A stretch of 37,056 nucleotides of DNA. Origin: Tannerellaceae bacterium (GTDB lineage: Bacteria; Bacteroidota; Bacteroidia; Bacteroidales; Tannerellaceae). Shown one piece after another: positions 8,253-16,613 of this stretch. The stretch is taken from positions 1 to 37,056 of the forward strand of contig JAISZA010000244.1 in NCBI GenBank assembly GCA_031269535.1, given 5' to 3'. Position numbers and translations under genes: made by a program. Numbering within the stretch: position 1 is the stretch's first letter; each line of letters opens with the position of its first letter. Below the pieces are notes generated by a model, which was given only the letters and a program-made list of their open reading frames with translations, ran no database searches and was not told the origin of the DNA.

Positions 8253-10574
8253 CTACTCTATAAAATCACTCATTAACATTAGCCATCGGGTCGAGGGATG
8301 CACCCAGATCTCTTTCCAGTTGTAACAGTTCTCGGCCGGCCAATAGGGTGCGTCTCGGTTGAAATGCGTTTGTACGCCTACAGGGAGCCCGCCCACGAGG
8401 TTGCCGCTGGTCACGCTGTATTGCCCCGCAAAACAGTAGCCCTCACCGTACATCAGGCTCTGGGCGAAAGGGTTCAGGCCCAGGTGCCAGTCTAGCGTTC
8501 GGTACACGATGCGCCTGAGCTCCTCATCCTTGAGAAAGTGTGCAATCACCGACAAGCCCTTAGCCTGGGTCAGCGTCGTCCCGCTGTTTCCACGGAAGGT
8601 AGTCCAGACGGGGAAGCGCCTGAGGTAATAACGTTCACTAAGGGGGAGACCGCTCTTTATCTGCTCGGTCATCGTCTCGTTTTCGGCCTGCCCGAGGTCG
8701 TATATCCCGGCGGGGAGCATATAGTAGGGTGCATTGACGGTAGCTATTTCCTTGTAGAAATCGCCATATAGCCGGACGGCTTCCGTCCATTTCTCCGCCT
8801 CAGTGGGAAAGAGCTTCGCCAGGGCGACGAGGCCTACCACGGCGTCGTGCTCATGCGCCCGGTGAGAGTAGTGCAGGATGGTCTGCCTGGAGGGCGTGCG
8901 GTAGAAGAAGCCTTTTAGGGCAACATCGGCGCTTAGCGCGTCCTGCTGCTGGCATTCCAGGATGTAGTCGGCGTAGGAAACGGCCGCCTGCTTGTAGGCC
9001 GCTTCGCCGGTAGAGCGGTAGAGTGCCACGGCAGCGTTCAGGGCCGCACCCGCCAGTTCGATATGCATCTCCCGCTCGGCGATCCGGGTACCGAACGTAA
9101 AATCTTCGACAGCGCAGCCGAGGGCGTAATCCGACAGCCAGGTATCCTCCGTCCGGAAAGCCAGGGCGGCCGCAGCCTCAGCAGTGGCCGAGACGAGGTT
9201 GGCATGCGGACTGTTCTGCGCCTGGCTGTGGAAGTCGTCCGCCGTTCCGAAGATACCGTCCGTCCACATATCTTTTGTGGCCCATACATTGCGGAAGCCG
9301 TCGCCGAAGCGGGTCTTAAGCATCCAGTCCAGGCCCCAATGCGCTTCTTCCAGGAGACGGGAGGCCAAAAGGGAGTCTGAGTCTTCGACGGCCTCTCGGA
9401 GCATCAGCAAGGCGTAGGTTGCCTCAGCCGTATTGACCAGGCCTTGCGAGAGATCACCCGCATCGTGCCAGCCGCCGTGTATGGCAACTGCTTGGTCGCC
9501 GTGCGTGCTGAGCCAGTCCAGGTGGCAGGCATCGTGTATGTCCTTTACTGCATAACCGCAACGCTGGGTGTAGAAATGATTGATGGTTTTCAGGATGGAG
9601 CTCCGGTAAACGCGGGCAAAAGCGTCGATGGCGAAGGGCTTAGTCCGAAGGTTGCCCGCCTCCAGTACATACGTGCCAACGGTATTTACATCACTGAAAT
9701 CGGCTATGCGGAAGGAGCCTATGGGGGTTGCCTGCACCTCCGTCCCTCCTTTCCGGACCACGCGACCCGTTACCGCATCTTTCAGGTAGAAGGAGTCTAT
9801 CCGGGTGTCGGAGATCAGAGCCATTTTAGGAGCGTCTATGGCATAACCCGCATGGTTGTAGGCCACTTGCCCCGGGGCTACGTCCCAACCCTCGAAGTGG
9901 TCGGCATCCACCTTTTCAAGGTAGAGCTCATCGAGGTAGTAGCGGGCGGTCTCTGAGGCTCCGGGTTCGTTGCCCTGCAGACGGTATCGTATCTCTATAC
10001 CCGTCACCTTTTCTCTGCCCAAGTGTGCAATCTCCCAATATACCTTGTTCCATTTATGATTATCGAGCACCTGATAGTTTAAACCATTACGCTCATACGA
10101 ATCCGGCACGCGGTCTTCCCCCTCGTTATGGAAGACGAGGCTGATGGAAACAACCTTGAAACCTGGCAAGTCGGGGTATATCCGGAACGAAATGCGGTTC
10201 CAGTCCGTCCAATCCTCCTTATCCACCTTATACACCGCGCTCGCAACACCCCAGGGACGGCCTTCCCCCGGAGGGTTCGGCCCTTTGGTGGGAGATTCCA
10301 ATAAAAGGGCTCGTTTTCCTTCATAGGCATTTGCATCCGATAGAGTCAGGCTTCCAAAGCCTTTATGCTCCCAGGCTCCCATCGTTTCCATGTCCGACAA
10401 TAATCTGGAGTCATATACTTGCTTTTGCGACCAGGCATATTCCAACGAGTTCTCATAAACCGCCTTCATGGGCATGGGCGGAAACCCGCCTGCCGTCCCG
10501 CCTGTTTGCTTCGTGCAGGAGGCGAAGCATAGAGCTCCAGCCGTCATTGTCAGATAGAATGTAATCTTGCTCAT
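8253..10574 (-). CDS. Glycoside hydrolase family 9 lipoprotein with CelD-type Ig domain
   Basis: A 773-residue protein with lipobox Cys20 (CFASC). Residues about 40-225 form a beta-sandwich resembling a carbohydrate-binding module. About 233-318 is the Ig-like N-terminal cellulase domain (NHAGYAIDAPKMALISDT). The (alpha/alpha)6 GH9 domain follows: GGWHDAGD at 367-374 provides the catalytic base and water-binding Asp; GNSGTTLTQAKGLSVIAHFL and LGLNPFAQSLMYGEGYCF are typical late helices; and Glu755 in NWKEIW is the likely catalytic acid. GH9 enzymes act on beta-glucans (cellulose, mixed-linkage glucan) and some on chitosan-like oligomers, so the exact substrate is open. The gene is strikingly GC-rich (42 of 60 bases at 9001-9060). 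It lies 26 bp before copy B and 105 bp after copy A of the beta-helix genes. Confidence 0.88.
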   Translation of the reverse strand: MSKITFYLTMTAGALCFASCTKQTGGTAGGFPPMPMKAVYENSLEYAWSQKQVYDSRLLSDMETMGAWEHKGFGSLTLSDANAYEGKRALLLESPTKGPNPPGEGRPWGVASAVYKVDKEDWTDWNRISFRIYPDLPGFKVVSISLVFHNEGEDRVPDSYERNGLNYQVLDNHKWNKVYWEIAHLGREKVTGIEIRYRLQGNEPGASETARYYLDELYLEKVDADHFEGWDVAPGQVAYNHAGYAIDAPKMALISDTRIDSFYLKDAVTGRVVRKGGTEVQATPIGSFRIADFSDVNTVGTYVLEAGNLRTKPFAIDAFARVYRSSILKTINHFYTQRCGYAVKDIHDACHLDWLSTHGDQAVAIHGGWHDAGDLSQGLVNTAEATYALLMLREAVEDSDSLLASRLLEEAHWGLDWMLKTRFGDGFRNVWATKDMWTDGIFGTADDFHSQAQNSPHANLVSATAEAAAALAFRTEDTWLSDYALGCAVEDFTFGTRIAEREMHIELAGAALNAAVALYRSTGEAAYKQAAVSYADYILECQQQDALSADVALKGFFYRTPSRQTILHYSHRAHEHDAVVGLVALAKLFPTEAEKWTEAVRLYGDFYKEIATVNAPYYMLPAGIYDLGQAENETMTEQIKSGLPLSERYYLRRFPVWTTFRGNSGTTLTQAKGLSVIAHFLKDEELRRIVYRTLDWHLGLNPFAQSLMYGEGYCFAGQYSVTSGNLVGGLPVGVQTHFNRDAPYWPAENCYNWKEIWVHPSTRWLMLMSDFIE

Positions 10575-10603
10575 AGCTTTATAATCAATAATTTATAATG
10601 TAG

Positions 10604-10615
10604 TGTTATATAACA
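10604..10615. promoter_or_regulatory. 12-bp perfect palindrome upstream of the GH9 gene
   Basis: TGTTATATAACA is a perfect inverted repeat, 30 bp before the GH9 start codon, in the 105-bp gap after beta-helix copy A. The same gap also has a tandem GAAGCATT pair near 10661-10677 on the coding strand. It could be an operator or simply AT-rich chance; no -7 promoter box was found in this gap. Confidence 0.3.
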
Positions 10616-10679
10616 TCTCGCTACAAAGTTGTACTTCGACTTGATGCAACGCTGCACAATGCTTCAATGCTTCCCGACG

Positions 10680-13600
10680 TCATTTTATGCGTACGCTAAA
10701 GAGGCGTGAGCGAGCGGTGATAAAGAGCGTATTCCCGTCTTTCCCTCCGAATTGAATCGACGAAGGGCGTTCCGGGACGTCGATGAGGCCTTTCGGTTTG
10801 CCATCCCTGTCAAAAATATAAATCTGCCCGTCGGCTACGTACAGATTTCCTTCCTTATCGACAGCAGAGCCGAACTCTCCCCATTCAACGAAGTACTCCA
10901 GGCGGGAGAGCGTACCGTCTGGCGCCACTTCCATGCGTACCATCCGCTTGTCGTACTCGTCCGAAGCATAGAAAGGTTTGCCGGGATAGGCTTCCAGCAG
11001 CGAGGAAGCGCGCGCCAGATCATACTGGTCGGGGATGATAGTCTTGCCGTCGGGAGCGACGAAGCAATATTCGGGTTTGAACATCACAACCGTATTGAAA
11101 TCGTGAAAGTCGCGCCAGCGGTTCGAAGGATAAAGTGCCTTGTGCACATTCGTAACCGAACCCATCGGCACCTTAGGCAAGGCCTTTATCGTTTCCTCCG
11201 GGTTGTTCGGGTCGATGGAATAGGCTTTTGTTTCAAAAGCGTTGTTACCGTAGCCGGCAAAGGAGGTGCCCCGTGTGTCGGGATAGGAGATAGGGCGATC
11301 CGGCGATCCGTTTACGACATAACCCGGCTGCGGGCGGTAGCGGAAGACCACCAGCAGGTTATCCTCTGTATCTACCCCTAGCGACAAAGGCTCCCAGGGG
11401 AAGTCCGACACCAGCGAAAGGGTGTTCGTTTCGACAGACCAGCGATAAATACGGCGGAAGCGTTGGTCGGAAAAGTAAATATTCCCTTTACTGTCGCGCA
11501 CTATACCTTCGGCAAATTCGAAGCCTGCGGCCAGCTGCTGCACTTTACCCACCTCGTCGGTAAGCGCCACGCGGCGTGGCTCTTTACCCGTCATCAGCAG
11601 GCGCTGCAATTCCCAGGGGCGCACTTCGATGTCCTTATTAATATCATACAGCGGGTTGTCAGTGGTGTATTTAATCTGTGAATAATTGTGTACGTGGATA
11701 AACTCGATGTTCTCGCAGTTCTCCCAGATCCGTATGGAGTAGGGATAGGGCTTGTTGATGCGGATGACGCGAAACATGTATAGGTTGGCGAAGGTGATGT
11801 CTTTGCAGCCTTCCATTTCTATTGGCTGGCATTCGGTGCCTTCGCGGCTTTCTTCCTCAAGTTGGAAGCAGAGGATTTTCCAGTTGGCGACGTTTTTGAA
11901 GCGCGCTTCGTTGCGCACGTGGTGTTCAAGCGACATGGCATAGATGCGGCCCGGGGTTGAGGTATTATTCATATACAGACCGGAGGCGGCGTAGGTGGAA
12001 GCCGTCCATACGTCTTTGATCGTCCCCCCACCTCCCTTGGTCACCCAGAGGCTCCAGTATTGATTATCCCAGGCCAGGTCCATGCCTTGGGCGGCAATGG
12101 GATTTAGGGGCGAGCTGATGCGGGGGGGCTGTGGATTGGCTCCCCGGCCTTGCGGCGGTTGGGCGCTTTCGTCCGGACGGGGTTTCGACATGCCGCCGTG
12201 TCCACCGACAAACTTCGTGTCGTTTAGATAAGATCCCTCGCCTGCCATCCACTTCACGCCTACAGCGCGGTAGTTATAAGCTCCCGTATTGATGCCTATC
12301 CCATTAAGGATGTTGGTGCCTCCTTCGGATGATTCAAGCAGTGCTTTGGGCGAGCCGAAGCCGCTGAAGGCAGGCGTACTCTCGGCCAGACGCAGCTGGG
12401 TGCCGAAAGGATGCAGTCCGATCAAATGTGTATTGAGTTTCATCTTGAGCGTTTCCGAGATGCGGTACCATCCCTGGGGAACGTAAATCACCTCGTACCT
12501 GTCGATTGCCTGCTGGAAAACTTCCGTATCGTCGGTCGTATCATCACCTTTGGCGCCCAGGCTGCGGATGTTTACCCAACTTTTCATGTTCGGCAGGGCT
12601 GGGATATCTCTTGCCAAGGCCGGCGGCAGTTTGGCAACAGGCTCCGTGTCGAGGATGGTGCGATATTCGGGGCGCGAAGTGATGTCGTCCATACGGAGCC
12701 CGTGGGCGTATTCTTTGATGCGGTACGTCTTGTGGCTCACCTTGGTTTGGGTATTGCTGCGGCGATATTGGGCCAAGACGGGGACGTTGGAGCAGTATAT
12801 GTCGCGGAAGGTGATCTGGTTGTTGCTGTTGTTTTCGTTGCTGACGACGACGACGGCCTCTTTCACATTCTCGAAACGGCTGTTCTCAACGAAGAGCCTG
12901 TCGGCATAGTTCGGGTCGATATCAAAGACCACCGGCACGTTTCGGGCCTGAAGGTTCACCATCGCCAGGCCCGATTCCTGGCAGCGAAGCGCCGCCCGGC
13001 GCTGCCCCTCAAAGTAGGAGTCGATCATGGCTACCTGCCAGCCGGGCGAGGACTTGGTGGTATAAATCCCATAATCGCCCCCATAGAAAGCGACATTTTC
13101 CATCTCATTTCCCACATCAAACAGCCCGGCTTTCCCCTTACCGATATACACCGCCACGTGACTGATAAAACTGTGCTGGGCGTAGTGCGTGCGCAGGGCT
13201 ACGGCATGCGGATTGCCGTCGGAGATACGAAGGTTGATGTTGGACATGGCACTGTAAAATGTACCGGCTCCGGCATCGCGAGGCGTCTGCCCGTCTTCGA
13301 CAATCCCGCCGGTGAACCAGAACATATAGTTCGCCTTTCCTTTATCGCCGACCACCTCCTGGTCGTATCCGGGGGCATTTTTGGCCAGAACAAACTCGGG
13401 CCTATCCTTTCCGTATCCGATCAAGCGAATGGCTCCGGGGATGTAGATGGTTTTGCTGATCAAATACTTCCCTTCAGGGATGAAGAGGATGCCGAAATTG
13501 CGCTCGCGTTTGACCTGATTAATGGCCACCTGCAAGGCTTCCGAAACGTCGGTCTTTCCATCGGCCTTTATCGGGTAGTTTTCCGGTGTAAAATAAAACG

Positions 13601-13706
13601 CCTCGGGATCGTCAGGCCGCTCCATATAGACGGATTCAAGATGCACGGCATACAGGGAAGTACACATGATGCAACCAATCGTAGCAAATAAAAATTTCTT
13701 CAACAT
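10680..13706 (-). CDS. Tandem beta-helix (pectate-lyase-3/GH55-like) plus beta-propeller protein, copy A
   Basis: A 1008-residue secreted protein with a signal peptide ending at TSLYA. The domain order is the same as in its paralogue at 5209-8226. The first beta-helix starts at IKADGKTDVSEALQVAINQV; the second starts at IRSLGAKGDDTTDDTEVF. The conserved SLEHHVRNEARF (about 593) and LEEESREG (about 616) follow, then an NHL/SMP-30-like propeller from about 720 (EGIVRDSKGNIYFSDQRF, AVDKEGNLYVADGQIYIF). Long runs are identical between the copies, such as ILFIPEGKYLISKTI and AAQG.DLAWDNQYWSLW, including the putative active-site region, so both copies are probably under functional constraint. A low-complexity Pro/Gln-rich insert (ESAQPPQGRGANPQPPR) breaks the second helix; the other copy has a shorter one. 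It is the first enzyme-like gene after the hairpin at 13721-13758. Confidence 0.8.
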   Translation of the reverse strand: MLKKFLFATIGCIMCTSLYAVHLESVYMERPDDPEAFYFTPENYPIKADGKTDVSEALQVAINQVKRERNFGILFIPEGKYLISKTIYIPGAIRLIGYGKDRPEFVLAKNAPGYDQEVVGDKGKANYMFWFTGGIVEDGQTPRDAGAGTFYSAMSNINLRISDGNPHAVALRTHYAQHSFISHVAVYIGKGKAGLFDVGNEMENVAFYGGDYGIYTTKSSPGWQVAMIDSYFEGQRRAALRCQESGLAMVNLQARNVPVVFDIDPNYADRLFVENSRFENVKEAVVVVSNENNSNNQITFRDIYCSNVPVLAQYRRSNTQTKVSHKTYRIKEYAHGLRMDDITSRPEYRTILDTEPVAKLPPALARDIPALPNMKSWVNIRSLGAKGDDTTDDTEVFQQAIDRYEVIYVPQGWYRISETLKMKLNTHLIGLHPFGTQLRLAESTPAFSGFGSPKALLESSEGGTNILNGIGINTGAYNYRAVGVKWMAGEGSYLNDTKFVGGHGGMSKPRPDESAQPPQGRGANPQPPRISSPLNPIAAQGMDLAWDNQYWSLWVTKGGGGTIKDVWTASTYAASGLYMNNTSTPGRIYAMSLEHHVRNEARFKNVANWKILCFQLEEESREGTECQPIEMEGCKDITFANLYMFRVIRINKPYPYSIRIWENCENIEFIHVHNYSQIKYTTDNPLYDINKDIEVRPWELQRLLMTGKEPRRVALTDEVGKVQQLAAGFEFAEGIVRDSKGNIYFSDQRFRRIYRWSVETNTLSLVSDFPWEPLSLGVDTEDNLLVVFRYRPQPGYVVNGSPDRPISYPDTRGTSFAGYGNNAFETKAYSIDPNNPEETIKALPKVPMGSVTNVHKALYPSNRWRDFHDFNTVVMFKPEYCFVAPDGKTIIPDQYDLARASSLLEAYPGKPFYASDEYDKRMVRMEVAPDGTLSRLEYFVEWGEFGSAVDKEGNLYVADGQIYIFDRDGKPKGLIDVPERPSSIQFGGKDGNTLFITARSRLFSVRIK

Positions 13707-13720
13707 ATTTAGAGTTCTAT

Positions 13721-13758
13721 ATAAAAAGAGGTGAAAATAGGAAATATTTCCACCTCTT
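13721..13758 (-). terminator. Rho-independent terminator-like hairpin after the DUF3823 gene
   Basis: Arms at 13726-13739 and 13745-13758 (AAGAGGTGAAAATA and TATTTCCACCTCTT) pair over 14 positions with one mismatch around a 5-base loop. On the minus strand the stem is followed at once by TTTTTAT. It begins 16 bp after the DUF3823 stop codon and ends 15 bp before beta-helix copy A, leaving almost no room for a separate promoter. It probably acts as a partial terminator or as a 3' stabiliser for the susCD part of the message. Confidence 0.8.
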
Positions 13759-13774
13759 CAAAGAAATTAATCAA

Positions 13775-14539
13775 TTATTGTATATTAAAGTTGATGACCG
13801 TATAGGGGGCATAGTTGCGCCGGATGGTGCCGACGCTTGTGCCGCCCTCGGCAATGGCTGCCATGGCGCCTACCCTGAAATAGTAATTACGCGCGTATCG
13901 GAAATAGTTTTTATTCACCTCGTCCGTCAGGTCGATGGTCAAGGTGTATGTTTCGGATGCTGCGATTACTTTGGCAGGAGAGAAGTCTTGTTTGAAGCCT
14001 CCACCTCCCGGAGTGTAGGTAGTGACCTGGTCGCCCACATAGATATCGGTATGAGCGTAGAGGCAGACGTTGCTCAGGCGGACTTCGTCTCTGCCGGCTT
14101 CCAGATTGAAGGTTGCTTTAATGGCGTTGCCTTCTTTCACGATATTTACATTCCTGACACGTATGTAGGGTGTAACTTCAAAATCCATGGTATTATTGCC
14201 TTTCTTTATAACCACTTCCTCAACAAAGAACGGATAGAAGTTGCAGGCATTGAAATCAATACTGTAGTTGCCAGCAAAGAACATATCGTCGCGAAATTCG
14301 CCGTTCTGTTTCACTACGCGCGTAAGAAGCCCGGTGGGGTATCCCAGCTCCTGAAACTGTAAGCGCGAACCGTTCTGGATATCGGTTTCCACCAATTCAC
14401 CTGTTTTGATGTCTCGGATACTTCCGTTAAAGGAAGCATTGGGGCCTTCGTAATTGTCAATCTTAAACAAATCGCATGCTGTGAGGGCAAAGGCGGCAAG
14501 GAGAATTATCAATAAATTTTTCAGTTGTAACTTAATCAT
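13775..14539 (-). CDS. DUF3823 PUL lipoprotein
   Basis: A 254-residue protein with signal sequence and lipobox Cys22 (ALTAC), followed by a beta-rich body of the DUF3823 family. This family is regularly encoded directly after susD in Bacteroidetes PULs. The N-terminal half (FNGSIRDIKTGELVETD) has the look of a carboxypeptidase-regulatory-like or fibronectin-like sandwich, and a second sandwich follows from about residue 130. By analogy with other PUL accessory lipoproteins it may bind glycan at the cell surface; that is inference. It lies 19 bp after susD in the same transcript and is followed by a terminator-like hairpin. Confidence 0.85.
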   Translation of the reverse strand: MIKLQLKNLLIILLAAFALTACDLFKIDNYEGPNASFNGSIRDIKTGELVETDIQNGSRLQFQELGYPTGLLTRVVKQNGEFRDDMFFAGNYSIDFNACNFYPFFVEEVVIKKGNNTMDFEVTPYIRVRNVNIVKEGNAIKATFNLEAGRDEVRLSNVCLYAHTDIYVGDQVTTYTPGGGGFKQDFSPAKVIAASETYTLTIDLTDEVNKNYFRYARNYYFRVGAMAAIAEGGTSVGTIRRNYAPYTVINFNIQ

Positions 14540-14558
14540 AATATCTATTGTTTTTAAA

Positions 14559-16601
14559 TTAACGACCGGGGTTGTTTGTTAAACCGCTTACACCCACGCC
14601 GGGAATATTGTAGTAATAATTCATGGTCTGGAAAGTACGGCCACCGGCAAGTACGTCGTGAAATTGTTCCATCCTGAGAAAGACATACTTTGGTTTGTCT
14701 TCCCGAAGGTCGATCAATTGCACTAAGGCATGCCTGCGGTAATTGTTGACCAAGGTATGATATTCGCGTCGGCGGAACAAATCGCCCAGGCGGAAGCCTT
14801 CGAAGGCCAATTCGATGCGGCGTTCCTTCAGGACGTTTTCGAGCGTGAGCGGTATCTGATCGGTATGCCCGGCGCGTTTGCGCAAAGCATTGATGTAAGC
14901 TGCGGCGGCCGTTTTGTCGCCGGCGCCGCTCTCTGCGACGGCTTCGGCATAGTTCAAATAAATCTCGGCTAAGCGGAAGTCTATCCAGGGCGTGTAGGAG
15001 CTGCGCTCGAGGCCGGCGATTGTTTTGTCTTCAGCCAGGTATTTCCGTACGGTGAAACCCGTAGAGGAGAAATTGGCATCGTCGCTGCTTGTCATGGTGG
15101 CAAAGCCAGAATAGCCTCCCGAGCTTTCGGCTCCGTAGGTGTAGTAGGTATTGCCGTCTTTCCCTTCTTCGGAGTAGGATTGATAGACCTTGATTTCGCC
15201 GTTTTTGGTGATCAATCCTCCCTGCATCACGATGGTTATGCCTTTGTACTTGCCGCCCGGTACGACGATACTGCCGTGCAGGCGGGCGTCTTTGTTCCGG
15301 AAAGGTTCGTAGGGGTCGTCATACTTGACGAACGGGATGGCTGCTACCTGTGCATCGAGCGGGGAGTTGGTGTTGATGAATTCATTTTCTTTCCCATCGG
15401 TGCGTGTGACTATGCTGGCGCTCTTGCCTGATCCGTTGTCGGTATAATCTTCATACAAGTCAACTATATCCAGACTGGGAGAGAAGCGTCCCCATTTATG
15501 GAAACCGGTACTGGCCTGCGAGGGGCTGTAACGAATGTCGTAATCGTGCCCCTGGTCATTGAGTTTGGTACCATCCATATACGTCTTGGCAAAAATGATT
15601 TCATCGCCCAGCGTATTCATGAACATTTCCTGGTAGTTCTTGGCAGCTTCGTCGCGGCTGGCAGGATTCGGCTTGTAGAGCGAATGCCCGGAATTATCAA
15701 TAATCGCCTTCGATGCCGAAATACACTCACCGTAGAAGAAGTCGGCCTGCGAGGCATCCATTCCTACTAATTTCAGATTGGCTGCTTCGCCGGAAAAAGT
15801 CACTCTTCCTCCGTACTTAGCAAGAGAGGCTGCATAGAGGGCTGCTCTTGATTTCAAGGCATAAGCCGCCCATTTGGTGGCGCGGTAGAGGGGATTGCCG
15901 TCATCGGAGGCGAAATTTTCCGGTGTCGGCAAATACTGTATCGCCTGGTCACATTCGCTCAGTACAAACTTCCAGGTGTCGAGTTCCGTACTGCGGGGAA
16001 TGAATAAAGGCGTGGCATCTCCGTTGTAATCATCGTCCTGAAGCCAGTCGATAATGGGGACACCACCGTAACGTTTGGCCAGCGCGAAGTAGAGATAAGC
16101 GCGAACGAAATGAGCTTCGCCCGATAAACGATTGTATTTTCCTTCGTCGATAATACCTTCGTTTTTTGCCTGCTCGATGCTTCTCAGAAAGATGGAGACA
16201 TCTCTGTTTCTGCCGTAAGCACTGATCTGATAGATTGTATTTCCGCTGATACCGGTCGTATTGCCGTCGAAGAAGGCGTAATTCCCCGGACCAATGCCGT
16301 TGCCGCTGCTCAAGATGCTTTCATCGGTATACATGGAAGTCATGACCATTTCACCGGCTCCGCCTTGCCATCCGCGACGATTGAAGCCGTAATCCGGACG
16401 GTAGTTAAAGTCTTCCATAGGGATCGCGTTGTACAAATTGGCTAAAAGTGTTTTTAAACCATTTTCGTTTGACAACAATCTATCCGAACTCATTTTTGTT
16501 AATGATTCAACTTCTAAAAAATCATCACAACTGTTGTTTAATGCCAAAAACACGATCGACATTAAAAAAATCAATTTATATTTCTTGATATTCCTTATCA
16601 T
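14559..16601 (-). CDS. SusD/RagB family glycan-binding lipoprotein
   Basis: A 680-residue outer-membrane lipoprotein: leader, lipobox Cys25 (LNNSCDDFLE), then the SusD helical TPR-like scaffold (HFVRAYLYFALAKRYGGVPI; EIYLNYAEAVAESG; RRIELAFEGFRLGDLFRR). These are family hallmarks at the expected places. It caps the SusC transporter and captures oligosaccharide at the surface. It follows susC by 12 bp. At 680 residues it is longer than many SusD proteins (500-600), with extra sequence in the middle. Confidence 0.95.
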   Translation of the reverse strand: MIRNIKKYKLIFLMSIVFLALNNSCDDFLEVESLTKMSSDRLLSNENGLKTLLANLYNAIPMEDFNYRPDYGFNRRGWQGGAGEMVMTSMYTDESILSSGNGIGPGNYAFFDGNTTGISGNTIYQISAYGRNRDVSIFLRSIEQAKNEGIIDEGKYNRLSGEAHFVRAYLYFALAKRYGGVPIIDWLQDDDYNGDATPLFIPRSTELDTWKFVLSECDQAIQYLPTPENFASDDGNPLYRATKWAAYALKSRAALYAASLAKYGGRVTFSGEAANLKLVGMDASQADFFYGECISASKAIIDNSGHSLYKPNPASRDEAAKNYQEMFMNTLGDEIIFAKTYMDGTKLNDQGHDYDIRYSPSQASTGFHKWGRFSPSLDIVDLYEDYTDNGSGKSASIVTRTDGKENEFINTNSPLDAQVAAIPFVKYDDPYEPFRNKDARLHGSIVVPGGKYKGITIVMQGGLITKNGEIKVYQSYSEEGKDGNTYYTYGAESSGGYSGFATMTSSDDANFSSTGFTVRKYLAEDKTIAGLERSSYTPWIDFRLAEIYLNYAEAVAESGAGDKTAAAAYINALRKRAGHTDQIPLTLENVLKERRIELAFEGFRLGDLFRRREYHTLVNNYRRHALVQLIDLREDKPKYVFLRMEQFHDVLAGGRTFQTMNYYYNIPGVGVSGLTNNPGR

Positions 16602-16613
16602 ATTCAGATTTTA

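Noticed and set aside
12411-13691. 426-codon open frame on the plus strand
   Set aside because: It is entirely antisense to the well-supported beta-helix/propeller gene and shows no recognisable domain; the GC-rich third positions of the real gene explain the open frame.
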